DNA of 64,000 bases from CAVSZB01 sp964420395 (GTDB lineage: Bacteria > Krumholzibacteriota > Krumholzibacteriia > LZORAL124-64-63), in assembly GCA_964420395.1 (NCBI GenBank), contig CAYQTJ010000001.1, positions 21,872 to 85,871 of the forward strand, given 5' to 3'. Every line of letters begins with the position of its first letter. The stretch's first letter is position 1. Positions 50,722-58,722 of the stretch are shown here, in pieces. The notes beneath the pieces are model-generated. The model made no database searches, was not told the origin of the DNA, and saw only the letters and a list, made by a program, of their open reading frames with translations. Made by a program: the position numbers and the translations under genes.

Positions 50722-51642
50722 TTGGCGCTCGAGAGCGACAGCGCGGTGCGGTACGGCGGCCCGTCATCCGGCGGCCCACCCCCGGCCGAGGAGAAGGAAC
50801 GCGAACGGGCGGTCCGGCCGGAGACGATCCGCCACGCCCTCACCGCCTGGGAACTGGAATCCACCCGCGGACAGCGGCCCGACACGCCGCGCGCCCGGGC
50901 CAGCCTGCTGCGCGCCCACCAGCGGCTGCGCGCGGAGATGGAAGAACGGCGGGGCGTCCCGCCGGCCGACCGATCGATCATGCTCGCCGGGGAGGAGGGG
51001 GCGGACGCGGTGCTGGTCATCCACGGCGCCACCTCCACGCCGGCCGAGATGCGGCCGCTCGCCGAGGCGATCCACGCCGCCGGCTTCACCGTCTACGCCC
51101 CGCTCTTGCCGACCCGCGCCAATCTCGCGCCGGGCCTCGGCGACGTCCTCTGGCGGGCCTGCCTGCAGGAGGCCCGGCTGCGGCTGCGCTTCCTGCGCGA
51201 GGTGGGCCCGCGCGTGCACGTCGTCGGCCTGAGCTTCGGCGCCGCGATCGCCATCCACCTCGCCGGCGAGGAGAAGCCGCAGGGGGTGGTCCTGCTCGCG
51301 CCGGCCCTCGAGCCGCGCCTGCCGCTCTACGTGCGGCTGCTGCTGCGGCTGAACGTGCACCGGTTGCAGTGGGTGCGGCGCAAGTACGGCTGGAGCCTCG
51401 AGGTGCTCGAGGCGATGGAGAGGGCGCGGCCGCTGCTCTCCCGGCTCGACATGCCGGTCTACGCGGCGCAGTGCCAGGACGACGAGCGGATCGCGGCCGT
51501 CTCCCTGCGGATGGTCCAGCGCAAGGCCAGGCACAAGGCCTCCCGCTTCCGCCTCTACCCCCGCGGAGGGCACCGGATCCTGCAGGCCCACGGTCCCGCC
51601 GGCCTCCACGCCGAAATCGTCGACTTCCTGCGGGAGATCTGA
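50722..51642 (+). CDS. Alpha/beta-hydrolase (carboxylesterase Est30-like)
   Basis: A 306-aa hydrolase. TTG 50722 is the best start: GGGGAG lies six bases before and the frame further upstream overlaps the HAD gene without support. A charged 65-residue N-terminus precedes the core. The core shows VLVIHGATSTPAEMRPLAEA (oxyanion-hole HG), the nucleophile elbow GLSFGA, the acid QCQDDERI and the His in RGGHRIL. AGFTVYAPLLPTRANLAPGL is typical of monoglyceride lipase/Est30 enzymes. Likely role is hydrolysis of a carboxylester or a lipid; substrate unknown. Confidence 0.85.
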   Translation: MALESDSAVRYGGPSSGGPPPAEEKERERAVRPETIRHALTAWELESTRGQRPDTPRARASLLRAHQRLRAEMEERRGVPPADRSIMLAGEEGADAVLVIHGATSTPAEMRPLAEAIHAAGFTVYAPLLPTRANLAPGLGDVLWRACLQEARLRLRFLREVGPRVHVVGLSFGAAIAIHLAGEEKPQGVVLLAPALEPRLPLYVRLLLRLNVHRLQWVRRKYGWSLEVLEAMERARPLLSRLDMPVYAAQCQDDERIAAVSLRMVQRKARHKASRFRLYPRGGHRILQAHGPAGLHAEIVDFLREI

Positions 51643-51815
51643 CCCCGGGAGCGGCCCGCCGCCGCTCCCCGTTTCGCGCCAGAATCCGCTACGGTCCGCC
51701 GATTCCCGGTCGAAATGCACAGAGAGCCGGGGCGCCCCGGCCGCGCCAGGATCCCGTGTCCGGCGGGCGCGGCCGCGCGTTGCGGTCCCGCTGTGAGCAA
51801 CGAAAGGAAGCCGGG

Positions 51816-53675
51816 ATGAGCGAGCGTGAGGACGAGTTCGGCGCGGACCCCGACGCCGAGGCCTGGAAGGACTCGCCCGCGGCCGGAGATTCGCCGGCCG
51901 TCACGGGCTGGGAAGCGTGGGATACGAAGCCGGAGCCCGCCGCCGCGCCGACGGCGCCTCACCGCCACGGACCGCTGGGCGGCTTGCAGCCGCCGTGGCT
52001 GCCGGGCGCGCTGAGCGCCCTGCTCGTGGTGCTCGCGGGCGCGGTCGCCTTCGGGGCGGCGCGCGGCGGCTTCAGGGGGCCGCTCGACGTGCGCGGCCTG
52101 GTCGGTCTCGGCTTCGCCGCGGGCGGCGCGCTGGCGCTGGCGGCGCTCGCCGGGTGGGCGGTCAGCACGCTGGCGGCCCGCTACGAGCGCGAGCACCGGC
52201 GGCACCGCGCCCTGCTGGCCCGGCTGGGGACGCTCGACCTGGACAGCGACAGCGGCTGGCAGGATCCGTCGCTGCGCGCCGAGGGGGACCTGTCGCGGTT
52301 CCTCGACGCCGTGCGGGCCCGCGATCGCCTGCAGCGGTCGGCGCTGGCCAGGTCCGCGGTCCTCGAGGGGGAACTGACCCGCCTCGGCAAGGGGCTGCTC
52401 GCGGGCGAACGGTCCGCCGTCACCGAGGCGTACGAGATGCCGCTGGTCGGCCGGGCCGCGTCGGGAGCGGCGCTGCTGCACGAGGAGATCGACCGGCTGC
52501 GCGTCGCGCAGGCGGAACTGGAAGCGAAGCTGCAGGAGGCCGGCGGCCAGGCCACGACCGCCGCCGCCGAGGCGCGGCGCTGGCAGGCCCAGGCCGGCGG
52601 GCGCCTGGGCGCCCTGCAGACCGCCCTGCAGCGCGTCGGGTCCGAGACCCAGCGGCTGGCCGGCGCCTTCGCGGAGAAGCTGCGCGCGCTCGAGGAGATC
52701 GAGCAGCGCGGGGTGCCTTCGCTCGTCGACGTGCGGGGCGCCCTGCCGGCGGAGGCCGCCGGCGCCCAGGCGGGGCAGTTGATCCAGACCGCGCACGCCA
52801 TCAAGGACCTGGTCGCCCGCGGCGGCAGCCTGGCGATCCAGACCGCCCTCGAGGTGACGCGGCTGGGCGATCGGGGGGAGACTCTCTTCCCGCTCACGGA
52901 GAGCCTCAAGAGCCTGGTCACGGAGTTCCAGGGCATCGCGACCCGCCTCGAGAGGGCGGCGCGCGACCAGGAGTCGACCGGGTCGGCGCTGGCCCGCGCG
53001 CAGGCCCAGATGGACGAAATCGTCGCCGCCTCCGGGCGCGACATCCCCGAGCCGGAAGCGTGGCGCCGCGGCGCCGCGCGGGCCGGCGAGCTCCGGGCCG
53101 CCCTCGTGCGGATCGGCGCCGACGCCGACGCCCTCGTGCAGGCCTTCGCGGAGCAGGGCGCGCGCCTCGAGGCGCTCGCCGGGGCGCTGTCCGAGCTGAC
53201 CGGAGTCGCCTGCGAGGCGATCGACGCGACGGCGCCCGGCGCCGGCGGCTTCGAGATCGAGGCGTTCGGCGGCCCGGCGCTCGGCGAGTCGGATCCCGCG
53301 TTCCCGGCCCGGGCCCCGGCGGCACCGCCGGCAACGCCCGCGCCGGCCGCGCCGACGGCGGCCGCCCCCGCGCACGACCGCCTCTTCGCGGTGGACGCGC
53401 CTCCGGCCGGGGCGCCCGCGGCGCCGGCCGCGCCGCGCGGCGGATCGATCTTCGCGCCGGAGGAGCCGCGGCTCGATGGCGGCGAACCGGACGCGCCGGC
53501 GACCCCGGAGGCTCCCGCGGAGGCTGCCGCGGAGGCGGAGCGCATCTACGAGCTGGCGGAGTTCGGCGCCGTCGCGCTCGACGCTCCGTCGGCGGCGCCG
53601 GCGGCACCGCCGGCGATGGAGGAGGAGGATCACATTTACGATCTTCACGAACTGGGCGCCGTGGCCCTCGGCTGA
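51816..53675 (+). CDS. Methyl-accepting-chemotaxis-like membrane coiled-coil protein, degenerate
   Basis: A 619-aa protein from ATG 51816 (GAAAGGAAG upstream). A disordered acidic N-terminus precedes two transmembrane helices (about 61-82 and 95-120) that enclose only a 12-residue loop, so there is no periplasmic sensor. The cytoplasmic part is one long coiled coil. Its segment IKDLVARGGSLAIQTALEV-TRLGDRGETLFPLTESL lines up with the MCP signalling hairpin (IxxIAxQTNLLALNAAIEAARAGExG-FAVVAxEV), but with most kinase-contact residues changed. A Pro/Ala linker leads to two copies of a short motif, IYELAEFGAVAL (about 577-588) and IYDLHELGAVALG (607-619, C-terminal end). Together with the next gene it forms a degenerate chemosensory pair. 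Confidence 0.72.
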   Translation: MSEREDEFGADPDAEAWKDSPAAGDSPAVTGWEAWDTKPEPAAAPTAPHRHGPLGGLQPPWLPGALSALLVVLAGAVAFGAARGGFRGPLDVRGLVGLGFAAGGALALAALAGWAVSTLAARYEREHRRHRALLARLGTLDLDSDSGWQDPSLRAEGDLSRFLDAVRARDRLQRSALARSAVLEGELTRLGKGLLAGERSAVTEAYEMPLVGRAASGAALLHEEIDRLRVAQAELEAKLQEAGGQATTAAAEARRWQAQAGGRLGALQTALQRVGSETQRLAGAFAEKLRALEEIEQRGVPSLVDVRGALPAEAAGAQAGQLIQTAHAIKDLVARGGSLAIQTALEVTRLGDRGETLFPLTESLKSLVTEFQGIATRLERAARDQESTGSALARAQAQMDEIVAASGRDIPEPEAWRRGAARAGELRAALVRIGADADALVQAFAEQGARLEALAGALSELTGVACEAIDATAPGAGGFEIEAFGGPALGESDPAFPARAPAAPPATPAPAAPTAAAPAHDRLFAVDAPPAGAPAAPAAPRGGSIFAPEEPRLDGGEPDAPATPEAPAEAAAEAERIYELAEFGAVALDAPSAAPAAPPAMEEEDHIYDLHELGAVALG

Positions 53676-53726
53676 CGACCGCGTGCCGCGCGTCCGCCCG
53701 GACGGGCGCGCGGCGCGACATCGCCC

Positions 53727-55829
53727 ATGAACGATCACATCCAGCTCTTCACCCTGCAGTTGCGCGAGCAGCTGGCGGGGCTGCGCGAAGTGTCGGTGCA
53801 GGGCCGCTGGGACGGGCCGGCCCCCGCGTCGCTGCCCCGCGCCGTCATCGCGACCCGTCTGCTCGCCGGCAGCAGCGAACTGCTCGGCGTGACGGCGCTG
53901 CGCGACTGGCTGCGCATCCTGCTCGAGCTCCTGAACTGGATCGCCGAGAACCCGCACGGCGCCCTGGCCGCCTACGAGCCGGTGCTGCGCGAGATCGTGG
54001 CGTTCGAGGAGGCGCTCATCGAGGGGCTGGACGGCGGGGGGGCGCCGGAGGACCTGGTGTCGCCGGAGCGCGTGGCCCGCCTGCGCCAGGGTTTCGCCGC
54101 CGCGGCGCGGGAGCATGCCACCGCGCGCGCGCGGGCGGCGTCCGGCGCGCCGCCGCGTCCGGAGCCGGAGCCGGTCCGGCTGCGTCTGGAGGGTCTCGAC
54201 GACCCGCGGGCGGTCGTCTCGTGGGAGTCGATGCTGGCGATCATCGAACGGCTCGTCACCAAGGTGCCCCATCCCCGGCCGAGCGATGACCCGCAGGCCG
54301 ACGAGGAGCGCTCGCGGCGCCAGCAGCGCTGGCGGCAGGTCCGTGCGCTCGGCGACTCGCTGTTCGAAACCGAGGACTACGAGCGCGACGCCGCGCCGGC
54401 GGAGGCCGAGGCGAAGGATCCCCACGAGGCGCTGCCGCTCCTGCCCGGCGGGGCCCTGTTCCGGGAGGCGCTCGGGGCGGGGTGGCGCGAGGGGCTGACC
54501 GCCGTGAAGGGGGACCAGCCGGCCGGCGGCGACGGCCGCGAGCCGTGGACGCTGCGCTGGCGCGTGCCGGGGCTGACCGTGGAGGGGGCGCCGCCGGGAT
54601 CGCCCGGGGTGGACGAGCTGTTCCCGGAGGAGGAGCAGCGGCGCTACGGACGGCTGCTCGGGCTGATGGCGACCGATCTCTGCCAGGCGATCGGGCCCGC
54701 CGCGCCGCGCTGGCTGCTGCTGGTGGATCTGGGCGCGGAGCGGGTGACCGCCGAGTTCCGCCGTCCTCCGGGCCGGATGCCGGCCGAGGCGGCGCGGGCG
54801 CTCGGCCATCTGCTGGAGGAGGACTTCCTCATCGAGTCCCCCAGCCTGCGCGCCGCGCTGCGGCGGCTGCGGCGGGACGGCGCGCTCGTGCACGCGCATT
54901 TCGGACCGCGCGGCGAGGGCTGCCTCCAGGTGGTGCTGCCGCTGCACCTCGCCGGCGCGCCCGAGGTGTGCGTGCTGTCGCTCGCGGACGCGGAGGTGGC
55001 GGCCCCCCTGCACCTCGTGGAGGCGGTCGTGCCGGCGGAGGGGTGGCAGCGGCGCAGCGCGCACGACGGCGATACGCTGGTCCGCCAGGGGCAGAGCCTG
55101 CTCGCCGCCGACCTCGCCTCCTGGGTGGAACTGCTCATGCCGACCTCCACGACCGAGCCGGGCGGCCACCTCGCCCTCGTCGGTCTGGTGGAGAAGCGGG
55201 TGGCACTGCTCACCACCGGCCCGGCCCGGCGCGCCGCCGTGGTCCGCTACGTGGAGACCCCGGCCGGCTGGGAGGCGGTCGCCAGGAGCGGCGTGGAGAC
55301 GGCGGGCGGGATCGTGCTGCCGCTGCTGGACATCGAGAAGGTCCTGTCGCTGCGGTTGAGCCGCGCCGAGCCGGTCGACGGGGCCGGCGGGGACCTGGCG
55401 GCCGACTGGAGTCCCGGCGGCCCCGCTCCGGCGGGCGCCGCGTCCGCCGCGTCGGACGGCGCGCCCGCGGGGGGACCGGGGGCGCGCATCCTGCTGCTGG
55501 TGGCGAGCCGATTCCGCGCGGGCGACCTGGAGGAGAAGCTGGCCAAGTCCGGCTATGCGGTCAGCGTCTGCACCGAGCCGGGCGAGGCGCGCGGCCGCCT
55601 GCGGTCCGGGGACATCGACGCGATCGTCTGCGACAACGCGGAGCCGGCCCGCTGCCTGGACGGACTCCTCGCCCTGCTGGCGCAGCACGGCGAGACGGCG
55701 CCCGGCCCGGTCATCCTGGCGACCGGCAGCAGCGGCGAACCGGCGCGCCGCCTGGCGCGGCGGCTCGGGGCCACCGGCGTCTGGACCCCCCCCTACCTCG
55801 TGGACGAACTGCGGTCCCAACTGGTCTGA
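53727..55829 (+). CDS. CheA-like multidomain protein lacking the catalytic residues
   Basis: A 700-aa protein whose domains follow CheA order. Residues 1-115 resemble Hpt: RLLAGSSELLGVTALRDWL corresponds to H-x-L-K-G-S of active Hpt, with Arg44 at the phospho-His position. Residues about 180-220 may be a dimer segment. Residues about 300-425 resemble a degraded HATPase (LRAALRRLRRDGALVHAHFG, EGCLQVVLPLHL), but no N, G1 or G2 boxes are visible. Residues about 430-560 are CheW-like (GGIVLPLLDIEKVLSL). The last 125 (ARILLLVASRFRAGDLEEKL and on) resemble a receiver without a clear phospho-acceptor. So kinase activity is unlikely; scaffold or sensor-output role is inferred. Confidence 0.7.
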   Translation: MNDHIQLFTLQLREQLAGLREVSVQGRWDGPAPASLPRAVIATRLLAGSSELLGVTALRDWLRILLELLNWIAENPHGALAAYEPVLREIVAFEEALIEGLDGGGAPEDLVSPERVARLRQGFAAAAREHATARARAASGAPPRPEPEPVRLRLEGLDDPRAVVSWESMLAIIERLVTKVPHPRPSDDPQADEERSRRQQRWRQVRALGDSLFETEDYERDAAPAEAEAKDPHEALPLLPGGALFREALGAGWREGLTAVKGDQPAGGDGREPWTLRWRVPGLTVEGAPPGSPGVDELFPEEEQRRYGRLLGLMATDLCQAIGPAAPRWLLLVDLGAERVTAEFRRPPGRMPAEAARALGHLLEEDFLIESPSLRAALRRLRRDGALVHAHFGPRGEGCLQVVLPLHLAGAPEVCVLSLADAEVAAPLHLVEAVVPAEGWQRRSAHDGDTLVRQGQSLLAADLASWVELLMPTSTTEPGGHLALVGLVEKRVALLTTGPARRAAVVRYVETPAGWEAVARSGVETAGGIVLPLLDIEKVLSLRLSRAEPVDGAGGDLAADWSPGGPAPAGAASAASDGAPAGGPGARILLLVASRFRAGDLEEKLAKSGYAVSVCTEPGEARGRLRSGDIDAIVCDNAEPARCLDGLLALLAQHGETAPGPVILATGSSGEPARRLARRLGATGVWTPPYLVDELRSQLV

Positions 55830-55873
55830 GCCCGAGGTGCGAAACCTTCCCGGCGCGAGTTGCGGTTTGCAAT

Positions 55874-55896
55874 GCCACGCGCGTCCGCAGCGTGGC
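55874..55896. terminator. Hairpin in the gap after the CheA-like gene
   Basis: GCCACGC (55874-55880) and GCGTGGC (55890-55896) form a perfect 7-bp stem with a 9-base loop, 45 bases after the stop. A second weaker GGCCCC/GGGGCC pair lies near 55935-55955. The remaining 223-base gap before 56053 shows nothing else recognisable. Confidence 0.3.
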
Positions 55897-56052
55897 GCGC
55901 CCTGCCCCGCCGTGCCGCCGAACACCCGCCAGAGGCCCCGCCGCGGCCTTTGGGGCCCGATCCGGCCGTCGTCTACCCCGGGCATGGGAGTTGCTGTTCA
56001 GTCCGCCGCACCCATCGATCGCGCATCCCGGGGGTTGAGAGGAGCCGGAGCC

Positions 56053-56277
56053 ATGGACGAGCGCTTCAAAGACTACGCGAACATCTACATCGGAGGGGAG
56101 GACTCCGCCGTCAGCAAGGTCATGACCTCGGTGGAGGCGGCCGACTACCTGAAGATGCATGTCAAGACGGTGTGCCGGCTCGCCAAGGAAGGCAAGATCC
56201 CCGCGAAGAAGGTCGGCAGCGAATGGCGGTTCCTGCGCAGCGTGCTCGATCGCTGGCTGGCCGAGGAACTCGTTTAG
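56053..56277 (+). CDS. Small helix-turn-helix protein (excisionase/HTH_17, BldC-like size)
   Basis: A 74-aa DNA-binding protein. ATG 56053 follows GGAG. The HTH_17 fold is clear: MTSVEAADYLKMHVKTVCRL, AKEGKIPAKKVGSEWRF, then LRSVLDRWLAEELV. The first 25 residues are acidic and variable. Such proteins include phage excisionases and developmental regulators of the BldC type; there is no integrase nearby, so a regulator role in this signalling cluster is more likely. It sits between the CheA-like and STAS/HD-GYP genes in the same orientation. Confidence 0.88.
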   Translation: MDERFKDYANIYIGGEDSAVSKVMTSVEAADYLKMHVKTVCRLAKEGKIPAKKVGSEWRFLRSVLDRWLAEELV

Positions 56278-56388
56278 CATGAGCGGCGCCGACCGCCGCG
56301 GCCCGGCAGGGCAGCGTCGCGGCGGCCGGCAGGGCGTCCCTCGGAGATCGTTTTCGACGGACGCGGCGGCGCCAGGGGGGCGGGTGTC

Positions 56389-58722
56389 GTGTCGATCAAC
56401 TTCGAGTCGCTGAAACTGGCGCAGCCCGGCCTGTTCGGGGTGCGCCTGTGCGGCTCGGTGGGGCGCGCGGAGAAGGAGCGGCTGCGCGAGTTCACGGCCA
56501 AGTGCCTCGCCAACGGCAAGCTGCACCTGATCCTCGACATGACGGAGCTCGAAGCGGTCGGCGGCGGCGCGGCGGCCCTGATCGCCGGCTTCCAGCGCGA
56601 CCTGACGGCCCGCGGCGGCGAGGCGGTGTTCGTCGGCGTGAACGACGTCGTGCGGCGCTTCCTGACGCTGCAGTTCGGCGACATCCCCTTCCGCAACTTC
56701 CCCACCGTCGGCGACGCCGAGACCGCGCTCGCGGCCTCCCGGGTCGGGACTTCGCAGCCGACCGGCGGGGCGGAGGCGACGGGGCCGGAGGCGACCGCGG
56801 CGGCCGTGCCGGCCGGGCCCGCCCCCGCGGCGACGGTCGGTGGCGACGCCGACGGGCCGCCGGCGGAGCCGGGGACGCCACACTCCGACCGCGCGCTCGA
56901 CATGCTGCTCGATTCCTTCGCGACGCGCGCCGGCTCCGCGACGAGGCCCGCCGCCGAGCCGGTCGCCGCGGACGGCGCCGGGGAGACCGTCCCCGGCCGC
57001 GTGCGGAACAAGGAGCGGGAGGCCGTCCCCTCCGCCGGTCCGGTTGCCGCCGGCGCCGGCGGGGCCTCCCGCCCCAGATTCGTCCCGCTCGACAGCGCCC
57101 TGCAGGCGCTGCGCGACGCGCCCGACGCCGCCGCCATGGCGGGACCGCTGCGCGACCTGCTGCACAGCTTCGACCTCGCGGGCGAGGTGACCTTCTGCGT
57201 CCGGCAGGGGGACGCGCTGGTCGATCCCGACAGCGGCGCCGCGTTCCCGGCCGCCGGCCGCCTGGCGGCGGCGCTGGCCGCGGCGGAGCGCCCGCTCTCG
57301 CTGCTGGACGCGGGCGAGCTCGACCTCGCCGAGGGCGAGATCCGCCTGCTGGCCGAACTGCGCGCCGACATGGTGCTGCCGGTCCTGCGCGACGGCGCGC
57401 TGGTCGCCGCGGCCGTGGTGCGCCGGGGCGGCGAAGGGCGCGAGTACGGGGTGAGCGACACCTTCGCCCTCTCGCTGCTGGCCCGCTGGCTCGCCACGCC
57501 CGGCGCGTCGGCGGATGCGGAGGCCGTGCCCGTCGCGCCGTCCCCCGAGGCGGCGGGCGCCGGCACGCCGGCCGGTGCCGGCGCGGCCGGCCGGGACCTG
57601 CCGGCCGAACTGCGCCGCAAGGTCGTGCAGATGCAGGCGCTGTTCTCGCTGTCCGAGGACTTCGCGCGGGTGCGCGACGGCGCCCGGCTGATGGACCTGC
57701 TCTGCGTGACGGTGACCGCGCAGCTCGGCGTGCGCGCGGTGGCGGTGCTGGAACTGGAGGGGGACCTGCTCACGCCGCGCATCTGCCGCGGCATCGAGAT
57801 CGAGCAGGTGCCGCCGCTCGCCCCGTTCGGGGCGCAGATGCAGGGCTGGTTCGCCGAGCAGCCGCTGCCGGTGCCGGTCGAGGAGCTGCCGCCGCTGCTG
57901 CATCGCTTCCAGGGCCCGCTGGCGCAGGCCGGGTTCACGTTCGTGGCCCCCCTGCGCACGCGGGGCCAGCTGCTCGGCGTGCTCCTGCTCGGAGGCAGCG
58001 TGCGGGGCAGCCGGCCCGACCTCGACCTCGACTTCCTCTCCACCCTGCTCAACCAGGCCGCCATCGCGATGGACAACGCGCGCATGCTCCAGCAGACGCA
58101 CGAGCAGAACATCGGCGTGATCCGCACCCTCGTCTCGCTGATCGAGCAGCGCCACCAGGCCGGCAGTTCGGTGACCGAGCGGGTGTCGGGCCTGGTGGCC
58201 GAGGTGGCGCGCGAGATGAGCTTCCCGACCGAGAAGATGCGCGATCTCGTCTACGGCACCGTGCTGCGCGACATCGGCATGATTCCGATCAGCGACCTGG
58301 TGCTGCGCTCCCCGCGCAAGCTGACCGAGAACGAGTGGAAGCAGGTCAAGGGGCACCCCGAGACCGGCGTGGAGCTGCTCGGTCCCCTGCAACTGCCGCC
58401 GACCATCCACGAGGTCGTGCTCTGCCACCACGAGCGCTTCAACGGGGAGGGATATCCGCGCGGGCTGCAGGGGCGGGCCATCCCGCTGAGCGCGCGCATC
58501 GTGGCGGTCGTCGAGAGCTACGTGGCGATGGTGTCGGAGCTGCCGTACCGCACCGCCCTGTCCGACGCCGAGGCGATCAGCATCCTCAACGAGAACTGGG
58601 GCATGCGCTACGATCCGGACATCGTCGAGGCGTTCCTGCGCGTTCTCGCGCGCGAGGACCGGTCCACGCGCCGTGACCCGTCCCCCGTGGACGCGGAGAG
58701 GCCCGTGGAGGCGGCGGTATGA
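56389..58722 (+). CDS. STAS-GAF-GAF-HD-GYP protein with degenerate HD-GYP
   Basis: A 777-aa cytoplasmic protein from GTG 56389. Residues 1-110 are a STAS domain (LHLILDMTELEAVGGGAAAL) in which the phospho-Ser of anti-sigma antagonists is replaced by Gly. A Pro/Ala linker precedes two GAF-like domains (about 225-380 and 415-565). The C-terminal HD-GYP (about 580-750) keeps HHERFNGEGYPRGL and GHPETG, but the HD dyad reads R627-D628 (VLRDIGM), the first ligand His is lost (SSVTERV), and the usual AVADAYDAM reads AVVESYVAM. So c-di-GMP hydrolysis is doubtful; binding or regulation is more likely. Its stop overlaps the next gene (ATGA), which encodes a canonical HD-GYP. Confidence 0.85.
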   Translation: MSINFESLKLAQPGLFGVRLCGSVGRAEKERLREFTAKCLANGKLHLILDMTELEAVGGGAAALIAGFQRDLTARGGEAVFVGVNDVVRRFLTLQFGDIPFRNFPTVGDAETALAASRVGTSQPTGGAEATGPEATAAAVPAGPAPAATVGGDADGPPAEPGTPHSDRALDMLLDSFATRAGSATRPAAEPVAADGAGETVPGRVRNKEREAVPSAGPVAAGAGGASRPRFVPLDSALQALRDAPDAAAMAGPLRDLLHSFDLAGEVTFCVRQGDALVDPDSGAAFPAAGRLAAALAAAERPLSLLDAGELDLAEGEIRLLAELRADMVLPVLRDGALVAAAVVRRGGEGREYGVSDTFALSLLARWLATPGASADAEAVPVAPSPEAAGAGTPAGAGAAGRDLPAELRRKVVQMQALFSLSEDFARVRDGARLMDLLCVTVTAQLGVRAVAVLELEGDLLTPRICRGIEIEQVPPLAPFGAQMQGWFAEQPLPVPVEELPPLLHRFQGPLAQAGFTFVAPLRTRGQLLGVLLLGGSVRGSRPDLDLDFLSTLLNQAAIAMDNARMLQQTHEQNIGVIRTLVSLIEQRHQAGSSVTERVSGLVAEVAREMSFPTEKMRDLVYGTVLRDIGMIPISDLVLRSPRKLTENEWKQVKGHPETGVELLGPLQLPPTIHEVVLCHHERFNGEGYPRGLQGRAIPLSARIVAVVESYVAMVSELPYRTALSDAEAISILNENWGMRYDPDIVEAFLRVLAREDRSTRRDPSPVDAERPVEAAV

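Noticed and set aside
51555..55985. 1476-codon minus-strand frame opposite the MCP-like and CheA-like genes
   Set aside because: Arg/Gln-rich low-complexity; it spans two genes that have independent ribosome sites and domain patterns.
56053..56277. Considered as a phage excisionase marking a prophage or integrative element
   Set aside because: No integrase, att-like repeats or phage genes nearby; context is signalling genes in one orientation.
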